From: Saussurea involucrata
Lineage: Eukaryota > Streptophyta > Magnoliopsida > Asterales > Asteraceae
Direction of reading: 5' to 3'
Assembly: GCA_033807775.1 (NCBI GenBank)
Contig: CM066314.1
Span: 150,959,429-151,023,428 of the forward strand
Length of the DNA: 64,000 nucleotides
A program made the position numbers and the translations under genes. The notes beneath the pieces are model-generated. The model saw only the letters and a program-made list of their open reading frames with translations. It ran no database searches and was not told the origin of the DNA. Shown here one piece after another: positions 44,197 to 54,327 of the stretch. The number at the start of each line of letters is the position of its first letter. The stretch's first letter is position 1.

Positions 44197-45302
44197 TGGT
44201 GAACCTACTAGTACATGTGCGTACTTGAAGTACTTTAATGTGATGATCGTTGGGGTAGTGAAGGAAGTTCTAAGCTAGTAGTCGTTGGAATAGATGGACG
44301 ATTTTAGTATTAGTCACTTGGAGTGACGATAAGCATGATATTCGCTTTAAGTAGACCGTTTCGGGTCAAGATTGATGGTTGGACTAGAACCATAGGCTGA
44401 TTGAGCCAACTTTGATTTGGGGAAAAACCGTAAAGTTAATTGATGTAATTCCTAACTTGCCTTAAGAGGTTAAAGCATCCGGATGACAATGGTGGACCAG
44501 AGAGTTTTGGAAGGGTATGAGTTGAGATGTTGAATGCCGACTAAGTCATGCACAAAGTTTATTTTGAAAATAAATTTCATCAACTATTTCTTGTGTTTCC
44601 AATCCTTATATGGATTGTGTTATGAATTTTGAGAAATGTTTAGCACACACATAAGATTTCAAATCATGGTTTTGAACGTGCATGAAACCATTTTATTGTG
44701 GTAGTTGCAAACTCCGTCGGAATTTGTTTTGCTTTATTTCATTGTTGTTCAACATTGTTTTGGATATAATGATAATCATATTTTTATGATGTTTAAGATG
44801 TTGGACGAGTAACTACGGCTTGTGACTTTAACATTGGATCTCCTCCACATATGTTAGAGTTTGGATGGAAAGTTATCTTCCATGATGTCTATGTAGAACT
44901 ATTTTTGGAGAATTTGTTTAAAGAGAGTTGTTAAACAATGTTATTTATATGGTATTACCATAGAAGGGAATTTTTGGGATTTTGGCGTCTCCTTTATGAT
45001 TTTGCTTATAGCAATTTGGCTTCGGAAGCATGATGTTTAGCGTCGTTTATTGACTTGGAGTCATTGAGTCCATAGAGTTTCATGGAGTTTTGTTGTACGA
45101 CGTTTTGTGTCGTGTGGGTACAATTTTACTATGTGCATACTCTATTTACTTATGTGAAAAGTTGAGTTATATTGGGCATTTGGTCCCACTCGAGTTTTGT
45201 TGAGAAAAGTTAATTTTATGCCATAAGGCGACTAAGAAAAGATGAGTTTGGAACTCTAGTGTCGCGTAACTTTCTTTCAGGGTTTGTGTTACTAAGTGTT
45301 TC

Positions 45303-45670
45303 TGTAACATCCCAGACCAACCGTACCAGATATTGTCCGCTTTGTCCACACACCTGGACTCACGGTTTTAAAACGCGTCTGATAGGGGAGGTATCAAGTC
45401 CCTCTTATAAGGCAACCTTAGTTCTCCTCCCCAACCAATGTGGGATCTTACAATCCACCCCCCTTGGGAGCCCAGCGTCCTCGCTGGCACACCAGTCCGG
45501 TTCCCGGCTCTGATACCATCTGTAACATCCCAGACCAACCGTACCAGATATTGTCCGCTTTGTCCACACACCTGGACTCACGGTTTTAAAACGCGTCTGA
45601 TAGGGGAGGTATCAAGTCCCTCTTATAAGGCAACCTTAGTTCTCCTCCCCAACCAATGTGGGATCTTACA
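45303..45670 (-). mobile_element. TRIM retroelement 1
   Basis: Two LTRs of 150 bp (45303-45452, 45521-45670) that I read as identical, starting TGTAACATCCC and ending GGATCTTACA on the plus strand. The 68 bp interior carries, on the minus strand, primer site TGGTATCAGAGCC and a polypurine AAGGGGGG. It abuts the next TRIM without a gap. GTTTC (45298-45302) lies on its left. Confidence 0.88.
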
Positions 45671-46305
45671 TGTAACACCTTAGGCATATCCCACATCGGC
45701 CGTGGACAGGAGAGATGCTGGGTATATTAGTAAACCTTGGCCTTACCAGACACAACGCGTTTTAGGGCCACAAGCATGCGGGTTCCTTGGGAACTCTGTG
45801 GTTAAGCGTGCTTGGGTGGGAGTAGTACCAGGATGGGTGACCTCCTGGGAAGTCCTTGCGAAGTCCTTGCCAGGTCGCCAAGAACAAAGCCGTGAGCCAG
45901 TGGGGCAAAGCGGACAATATTGTGTCGTGGTAAGCGGGGTGTTACAAATGGTATCAGAGCCACTCCTGTGTCGTTCGGGATGGTGGGGCAAACCTCATCG
46001 AGGACGATGAGTCCCTAAGGGGGGGTGTGTGTAACACCTTAGGCATATCCCACATCGGCCGTGGACAGGAGAGATGCTGGGTATATTAGTAAACCTTGGC
46101 CTTACCAGACACAACGCGTTTTGGGGCCACAAGCATGCGGGTTCCTTGGGAACTCTGTGGTTAAGCGTGCTTGGGTGGGAGTAGTACCAGGATGGGTGAC
46201 CTCCTGGGAAGTCCTTGCGAAGTCCTTGCCAGGTCGCCAAGAACAAAGCCGTGAGCCAGTGGGGCAAAGCGGACAATATTGTGTCGTGGTAAGCGGGGTG
46301 TTACA
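45671..46305 (+). mobile_element. Cassandra-type TRIM with 5S rRNA-like LTRs
   Basis: LTRs 45671-45946 and 46030-46305 (276 bp each, one difference noticed: TTTTAGGGCC/TTTTGGGGCC). They start TGTAACACCTTAGG and end GGGGTGTTACA. Primer site TGGTATCAGAGCC is at 45949 and polypurine TAAGGGGGGG precedes the 3' LTR. Each LTR contains a 5S rRNA-like domain (GTTAAGCGTGCTTGGG, GGATGGGTGACCTCCTGGGA), the hallmark of Cassandra. GTTTC (46306-46310) lies on its right, matching the copy left of TRIM 1. Confidence 0.93.
45801..45855 (+). promoter_or_regulatory. 5S rRNA-like internal RNA polymerase III promoter in LTR
   Basis: Box A-like GTTAAGCGTGCT (45801-45812), intermediate element AGTAGTACC and box C-like GGATGGGTGACCTCC in 5S order and spacing. 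A second copy is at 46160-46214 in the other LTR. These belong to Cassandra, not to a functional 5S gene. Confidence 0.85.
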
Positions 46306-48615
46306 GTTTCATTGCAAATAGTTCGGTGTATGGATTGATTTATACGTGGCTTAAGTGATGCATGAAAGAACATTTCGGTGACATTTCATAATGATTTATT
46401 TGGTGCGCTTTCGATCAGTTAAATGTTTTATTATCAATTTCATGTAAATGCGCTATATCGACTTAGGGGTATGCATAGCTTGGTAACCCTTGTTTCTCAA
46501 CACTTTGGTTAACGAATCGCGAGTGAAAATATTTTATTAACTTATTATATAAAGGATGGCCATTTGGTCAAAGGAGATGTTGTGGCGTGGTGGAAATCAT
46601 GCATAGTTCGCAATGCTTTGCATTTTGAAAACACAAATGTAGAAGTTGATGACTTTGGTCAATTTTGGTTTGCCAAATATTTTGGAAAATTGAAAACCTT
46701 TTTGGTTGGAAGGAAATGTGTATTTTGAGTATTTTTTTTGACAAATACATTTAAGCATCGACGTTTTGACGTTTTATGTTTCAAGTACGAAACCTTGAGG
46801 AAATGCTTCGTGATGAAGATTTTAGAAAGTTATTTGTATAAAACTATAGTACGTGGAATTTCTTATGTTTCGAACATTGATGCGCACCGTTAAGTGCAAT
46901 TTGAGATTTGAAAATAGGTTTGAACCCTCTCTGGTGACAACCGATTTATTAACCCTTATTCCTCGTACGCTTTAGAAAAACACTTTGTTGTGTGCAGTTT
47001 TGTCGGAAACATTTTGCTCGTGTGTCGTTATGTGACCATTGAGGAAAAGTTTGGAAATCAATTTAAAGAATTTCACCTTTTGAAATTTTGGTATGAGTTA
47101 TTTGATGCATGAGTGTTATTACAAGAAATTTCTAAGAAGTGTTACAAGCTTGCATGTCTACCCCAAAATGAGGTTTTAAGATGTTTTAGTCGATATTTTC
47201 AAGTGATGGAAACGCATGAGTTTTGTTTTAAATATGAAATTACACAAGTCATTTTGTGTTTGACTAAGGTGTATTTGTAAACCGTTTCATCGTTTCGTAT
47301 AATAAACCGACGCGCGCAAAATTTTGTTTGGTAAATCTTGTTCCATGCCATTTTTATGGTTAAAAAGGGAAATTTTGGAGTCAAATGTCGTTTGGACTTC
47401 TTTTGAAATACATGCACACCTTTTGTTGCACCCTGTTTAAAGTCGAGCAATTACTTTGCGTGCATGTCATGAGTCAATCCATACTAGGACCGTGGCAGTT
47501 AAATTTATAGAAGTTGTTTATTACGCTTTTGCGTTTTGTGAATAAACCGAACTGCAATGAAATAATTTTCAACATGATCTTCATATGTGGGACGAGCGTG
47601 TCCATTTTTGCGTAACTACCGAATTGATAATAGTAGTTTTATGCGTACGTTTAAATTGATATGAAAATATTTATGTTGAAAGTTTATATGAAAAGTTTTG
47701 TGAATGGCATATTTATTAAATAACGCGCTTGAAAACCTTGAACTCATTAGGACCTTGGGAGAGGTTGAGTAACTCCGATTAAAAGTAAGTGTGTAGAATC
47801 TCGACTGTGAAGAGTTGGGCGTTCGGGCACGTGGTGTGATTATAGGTCGGATGATATCGGTAGCAAAGCCAATATGTTTGTGGTAAGTGGAGAGTAGACT
47901 CGCGGTAACGCATCTCGAGGTTGGTGTAGACGTTTTGTTGACAACCTTAGTTTTGTGGAAACACCCGGTAATTGGAAGTCATGTGTGGAGTCCTGTTAGA
48001 GTTCAAAGCTTGGTGGTATAACTAGGTGTCAAGCTTGTGGGTCTGAGGTCGGAGACCGTTAGCGAATTCGGAGGGTATAGTCCGATTCTAAATGAAATAA
48101 TGGTAACGGTTGTAGTGACCTTAAGATGCTCAATTGTGACGAGTGGTTTTGGTGGAATAACCTTCGTGTAGGGTTACAGAACCTGTCGGTTTAATGATTG
48201 ATGTTGGGATGGATTTTTGGAGTCTATTAGAACTCGTTGGATATAGATGGCAAGTAATGGTAGGAATAATCAGAATTGATGATTCTGTTGGGTTCGTTAG
48301 CGAACAAACCTTGGATGGACTTAAAATCGGAAATCGAAATCGGGATGTATGGAACATCTAAGATTGGGAGACAACCGAAGTCGTCTGACTAGGAATTATT
48401 CCAGTTGTCGGAGTGTTCTCCAGGACATAAGTACAGTGTACATGAAGGGGCTTTGTTGACAAGCAATTGTTTGAGGATTTGTCTTTATAGACTGTGTGGA
48501 GGGAATTTAGATTCCAGTTAGGAACTGATAAATTATTGTCGGTGTTGAGTCGGTTGGCCTTGGGTTGTAAAGGGTGTAGATTTCGAGGACGAAATCATCC
48601 TAAGGTTGGGAGGAT

Positions 48616-51359
48616 TGTAACACCCGTAATTTTCGGATAAGCATAATTTCGAATCAGTGAGAAACCGATCTTTTAAGAAAAATATGAAAAATAAGATTTT
48701 GGGTTAAATCTTAGATTTTATGGTCTTGTTGAATGAGGAATTCGAATACGAGTCCAACGGTTCTTTCCGGAGCGAAATCGGAGCTATAACGAAGAAGTTA
48801 TGGCCAAAACAGTTTCGGTACACCTTGTGCGACTATGACCAGCGACAATGACCGTGTCATTGTCGCGTGTCATTGTCGCGGACGGGTACCTGGTTGCTGT
48901 CAAATACGAATTTCATCCCTCAAACTTCATTTCTTCATATCTCTCTCATTTCAACTCCGATTTTGATGATTCAACTTGCTATGGTTCCGTTTTTGAGAGC
49001 TCTTCAAGGATCTAGAAAGAGTTTGGAAGATCCTTGGATTATTCAAGGGTGTTTGGTGCCGTAAGTCTCGAATCTCCTTTCTTTCTCTCCCAAATCGTTT
49101 TCCCTTTTCTCCCTCACAAAACCCTAACCAATTTTGGGGTTTCTCTTGGAGATTGATGTGTTCCTTACCCATTTTATGCTATTGATTTCATCTATAGATG
49201 CAAGAGCAAGTCTCATCCACATCACTAGATATTTTTGGGGTTTTCTAGGTTTTCATCAAAACCTAAGTGGTGAGTTCATCCTCCTAGCTTCTATACTTTT
49301 ATATAAGTTATAAATGTTTCATTGATGATCTCCTAGTGTTTTGTTTACTCAATTTTGGTTTAGATGATTTTGGAGAAGTTAGGTCAAATTGAGGTTTTGG
49401 GTATAAATGGAGATTTTGATGGTTGATGTTTGGAGAACAATTCTAAATGGTTGAATGTGGTTATTAATGGTGGGGAAATTATGGATTTAGGTTTTGAAGT
49501 TTTGCTTTGAGGATCCATGTGCATCAAATGAGCATACGTTTGGGGAAAAATCTAGATTTAGCTAAATCTAGCAAATGTGAGTTCAAGTTACTTTGTGAAA
49601 ACTTTGTACATGCCAAAATGTTATTTTCCAAGCATTTATGTGTTTACATGAAAATTATATAATGTTGGGTTATTTGGTGGATTTTAACCTTTGAAATGTT
49701 TAACTTGGTAAATGTGGTAAAATACCCATAATTGGGATTTTTGGATATTTGATGTGTAGAAATCATGAATATATCCTTAAAAGATTTATTGTTCGAAATG
49801 AAGTTTATATAATGGTTTAATCATATTAGTATAAATGATTTTATAAACCATTTGGGGGAATGCACGTTTTAGCGTCATCAATCATTTTTTTGAATTTTAA
49901 GGGTATGAGTCCTTTTGGGAAAAACCCTTTTTGGTTAACTTGTGGCGAGTTTTGGGTTAATAATGATTTTGTGGTACTTGTTTACCTAATCGATATTTAA
50001 ACGCATTTTAAGCTATGTTGACCGTTATTTATGGGTCTAATAAGTATTTGAGCAATTTGGCTCGGTGTTGACTCCGTTGGGTCTTGGGGACATTTGTCCG
50101 ATTTTGATAGCTCGATGTTGGGCGTTTGATTTTGTTTTGCATTAATGCATCTTATTTGAGAATTACATGTTTTGAATGCGCTAGTTCATTCGTTTGGTGT
50201 CATGTAATGTTATATTAGTAATGCAATGGATCCATAACACTATAGTTATTATGCCGATGTTGGGACGATTAGTTTTCCACATCGCGGCACGGTTAGGCAT
50301 CGACAGTATAGTGTAAGCCCTACGTGCGAATATATTTTAGTTATTATGCCGATGATGGGACGATTAGTTTTCCACATCGCGGTACGGTTAGGCATCGACG
50401 GTATGGTGTAAGCCCTACGTGCGACTATGTTAAGGACGTTGCCCCAAATTGGGTGTGGTTTTAAGTAGCCACACTCAGCATCCGTTATATGTCTTGTTAA
50501 GTGTTTGGCTTTACTAACTTGTCAAGTGGCTTACTTTTGTGTTCCGTCACTTGCGTTGGTAAACGGGTCTCCCCCGTCGCCGAAAGGTATTGTTTCTGGT
50601 AACTACTTTTATCCATGTTTTCGGTGACGTAATTATATGTTTAAATGGATTGTTTTCCATGATTTATGGGCAATGTATTATGTTTAATCCTAGTTGGGAT
50701 GTTTTGAATAATCGAGTTTTATTCATGTTTATGCTATTTGGGGATTTAATGTTTATTCACATTTTGGATGAGTTTTGGGTACGAACTTGCATCGCAAAGA
50801 AATGTTTTACGTGGCATTGCCATCGTCTAAAATATGTATTCTTGGAAATCAGATTGTCGTCATACTTTAACGCAAATCATTTAGAGAATCATGTCATATT
50901 AAAAATATCAGCATGGGAATTGTGTGAGTTGAAAAATGGGTGACTTGCATTTAAAGTAAACTCTTTGAAATCATGATTAAAACTATTACCCTTTCGATTT
51001 ATGATTTTATATAGTCATGATAAAATGCTTGAACTCACTAGGCGTTAGCCTAACCCTTTTTATTTGTCGGCATGTGCAACAGGCTCAGGTTGGGGTAAGT
51101 TTAGCTACACTGTGAAGTGGCGAGTGCTAGTGGTGTGCACGAGAGGTGACTTGATTAATGAAGTCTTCCGCATTTGTTTGGACTAGCAACTTGTGTGTGG
51201 TGTTAAGTAACACCCGTTTAGGTTGTTTTATTTGGGGAATTATAATGTTTTAAATTCCGAGGTATTTTAAGGAATGAATTGTAGAAGTGTTCGTATCTAT
51301 TTGGGTTATTTTATTGAGTTTTAAAGTTAGTTGCTTGTTCCAAATTTGAGGGTGTTACA
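48616..51359 (+). repeat. 3' LTR of element C
   Basis: Uninterrupted, 2,744 bp, starts TGTAACACCCG and ends GGTGTTACA. It preserves the empty site for element D (AAAATATGTATTCTTGG near 50,830), which shows D arrived after C. Confidence 0.88.
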
Positions 51360-51961
51360 CTACCTAACAACTTTAAGTCATTAAGAAGACTGTTAAAGCG
51401 GGTATAGTAGTTGGAGAGAGATTCTCCTTTCTCATAAGAAAAGAGTTCAAATTTTCTAACAAGAGCAATCTTTCTGCTCTTTTTAACTTCATTTGTACCT
51501 TCGTACAAAACACACAGAGTGGACCACATCTCTTTGGCAGTAGAGAGATTTACCAGAGAGTGGTACACTTCATCAGGAAGAGAAAGAGCAATGATGGTTC
51601 TGACTTTAGAATCAAGAGACACAAGACGTTTTTCTTCATCAGTATATTTCTTGGGATTCTTAAGAATGTAACGACCATAAGCAGCAGATTTTTCTTCATC
51701 AGAGGAATCATCAGAATCATCTTTGCCAATAACTTCCTTATCGGATTTCTTGGTTTCATAATGAGACCAGACTCTAGGGACTATGGGTCCCTCACTGAGA
51801 ATGGTTGGATATCTATTATCCACTCCTTCCATGAAAAGCATTATCCGGCTTTTCCACAAAGAAAAGTTGTTGGGGTTAAACTTGGGAGGTTTGGCAATAA
51901 AGCCGTTTTCAGAAAAAATGTTTTGAGAGAGAGCTTCATTTTTGGAAGAAGAAGCAGCCAT
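51360..51961 (-). pseudogene. gag of element A, N-terminal part
   Basis: ATG at 51961 lies about 30 bases after the primer site (MAASSSKNEALSQNIFSENG). It carries the copia gag signature: FNPNNFSLWKSRI, then VRTIIALSLPDEVYHSLVN with AKEMWSTLCVLYEG, then FELFSYEKGESLSNYYTRF. The frame is cut at LKLLG by insertion of element C with a CTACC target duplication, and resumes at 33648. Minus strand, driven by the LTR at 52006-52891. Confidence 0.88.
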
Positions 51962-51991
51962 TGCAGATCAAGTTTATGAATTAAACTTTCT

Positions 51992-52003
51992 GCTCTGATA
52001 CCA
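51992..52003 (-). other. primer-binding site of element A
   Basis: TGGTATCAGAGC on the minus strand, two bases after the LTR end; complementary to initiator-methionine tRNA. Confidence 0.9.
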
Positions 52004-52005
52004 CT

Positions 52006-52891
52006 TGTTAGTCCCAGATGGCTTACAAGAACAAGAACGGGTATTGTAGAAGGGGGGATTGAATACAATACACAATTTTTTTCACTTTAATTAATTCTTT
52101 TATTGAAAATATTCAAATCAAGAATTACACATAGAACACATAGAACAATTAGATTGTGGTGGAAAGAACAGATAAAATCTATTCTAACAATCTTCACAAA
52201 GTAATACTGAAAACAAAACAACTTGAACACTTAGACTCAAAGCTATAATGTTCTTGAGAGATGAAGGATGCTAGTACTTAGAAAAACTTCAAAAATCATT
52301 GTTTGCATGGGAGCTTCCTCCTCCTTTTATAGTGTGGGAAGCATTAAATGCTTAGGACACTTGTCATCAGGAGATTGGCTTGTAGGTGATGTCCTCTAAA
52401 AAGTTGATATGTCCTTATCACCTTTTTTCTTAATACAAGGAAGAATACCCATGTTGATATTGTCTGACAATAGGATATTGTCTCATAATAAAAGATCTTC
52501 TTATTTTGTCTTCAAGGGAGTACACCACCGATGTATGCTTTGAGATATGTGACACCTCTTGAAGAAAAGCATCCATGAGACTTAGAAGAGTTCCCACCAA
52601 AATTGGACTTTTATTGGTGGGAAGCAAGTTGGCCAACCAAGAGATAGGTCGGTGGGGAAGTGTCCACCGATGTGTGAGACAACCATCGGTGGACAATGAC
52701 TTGCATGTGTTGATAAAGATTCTCTTACTTCCACAATGAGAGATTCTTCAATCTTGACTTTGGTTGATCTTTGACTTCACCAAACATTTGCTATTTTGTA
52801 CAAGTCATTATAAAGAACCATGCTAAAATATTCTAAGTAAGATTTAGAGGAAACATCAGTGAGTCAATTTCAAATCTTCGGTGACCCAACA
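52006..52891 (-). repeat. 5' LTR of element A (shared with a second, partial copy)
   Basis: 886 bp, nearly identical to 19425-20308. On its upstream side lies not host DNA but the 3' interior of another copy of A, with the polypurine tract at the correct place, so this LTR serves as 5' LTR of A and 3' LTR of the partial copy. Confidence 0.88.
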
Positions 52892-54327
52892 ATCTCCCCC
52901 TATTTGAATTTGAGCTCCATACTTAGAATATTGAAGAGTATCTGAATAAAATTGCATTTTGACCCTTTTTACTCTTTTTGGGTTCTTTTCACATAGACCA
53001 TTCTTTTTTTTCTTTTTTTTTTGATCTATTTTGTCTTTTATGGCTTTGTGTGTGTATGATATTTACAAGTAAGATGAAATAATAAAGTATAGTTGTACAA
53101 ACAAATGAAAGAAAAAGGAAAGAAGTATAAACAATATGAATGAAATAGAATGTACTTCCATCATAGAGGTAACAGATATGCCCAGATCCAACTTGGTGAT
53201 AATCTTGAAGGATGTTTGAGTTTGAGTGAAATAGCCTCAGGATGTCTTTGCCCATATCTTGCATCTTCTTTCTTTCATAGCATCTACAACTTCCTTATCG
53301 ACAGTCATCACATTCTTCTTATGTCTTGGTTGTCCTCCCCCTTTAGTTACATTTGCTAGACAGATCTGCTCCCCCTTAGTTAGTTCGCCGGCTCCCATAT
53401 GTTTGACCAAAATTTGAGTTGGATGTTGACTATGAGTACTGAGGGTTGGTGTTGATCGAGTTGGACGCTGATAATGCTCCCCCTCAGATAGTTTCTTCCC
53501 TTCAGGTGGTTGCTCCCCCTCAGATAGTTTCTCCCCCTCAGATGGTTTCTCCCCCTCAGATGGTTTCTCCCCCTCAGCGTCCGACGGAGAAGAAACACCA
53601 CAAACAATTGGAAACACCGACATTTTTTTATTTTTTTATTTTTTAAACAAACCCACCGATTTTGGGGGCCAACCACCGAAATTTCGGTGGTGTGGTCGGT
53701 GGTATGGTCGGTGCGAAGAAGAGAATTTTTTTATTTGATTTTTTTGCTTCTCACCGAAATTGGAAGCCTACCCACCGAAATTTTGGTAATTTTGGCCCAA
53801 AATCGGTGGTAGGGTCGGTGGGATTTTTTTTTTTTTGCTTCCTCACCGAAAATTAAGAGGATCCCGTCGAAAATTGGCTAATTTCGGTAGGATTTTCGGT
53901 AGGAAAATCGGTAGCATTTTTTTTTACTTTCCCACCGAAATGTTATCATGTCCACCGAAAATTTGCAAGAGTTTTACAAAAAACCGGTGGAATTTCTTGA
54001 AGAGGTTGGAGGAAATCTTCTAAGGCATCTGCAGAAGAGTTTGGAGAAAATCTTCTAAGACATCTTCAGAAGAGTTTGGAGAAAATCTTCTAAGGCATCA
54101 TGGAGAAAATCTTCTAAGGCATCATGGAGAAAATCTTCAAGGTGAAGAAAAGATTGGAATTCCATCTTCCAATTTTTGATGACCCACAAAGATTGAGTTT
54201 GAGGATTTTTTGAGTAGAAGGATTTGGGATGATATCTGTCGAATAGTTTGTAGTAGGTGGGTTTTGTGAAAAGAAGATTTGGGTTGTTGACAAGAGTGAA
54301 ATTTGGTGAAGTATGAGGATCACCTGT
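52892..54327 (-). mobile_element. partial second copy of element A, 3' non-coding region
   Basis: Collinear with 20309-21669 with few differences: two more TTTCTCCCCCTCAGATGG units (53,530-53,575) and an extra TTTCGGTAGG block near 53,885. It ends at the same B insertion point. Confidence 0.85.

Larger units (their letters stand above)
43977..48615 (+). mobile_element. element C interior, non-coding
   Basis: Begins with the primer site (43980-43991), then a leader with a conserved hairpin at 44178-44196, then about 4 kb without a frame resembling any retrotransposon domain. The part from about 44,525 to the end is related to the 3' tail of element D. Two TRIMs occupy 45303-46305. Confidence 0.75.
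33649..51359 (+). mobile_element. element C: large gypsy-like LTR element without coding region
   Basis: LTRs start TGTAACACCCGTAATTTTCG and end GAGGGTGTTACA (33649-43976 with insertion, 48616-51359). Flanks are CTACC on both sides (33644-33648, 51360-51364). The primer site TGGTATCAGAGC is at 43980. The 3' end of the interior has TTCGAGGACGAAATC, a block common at the end of plant gypsy interiors. No gag or pol domain is found in the 4.6 kb interior, making it a LARD-type passenger. It sits in the gag of A and carries element D in its first LTR and two TRIMs. Confidence 0.85.

Noticed and set aside
45801..45855. 5S rRNA gene
   Set aside because: Only part of 5S is similar and it lies within both LTRs of a Cassandra TRIM; it is a captured promoter domain, not a ribosomal gene.
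45438..46321. Open frames across the TRIM pair
   Set aside because: They run through LTRs, primer sites and 5S-like sequence and are present because LTRs repeat; TRIMs code for nothing.
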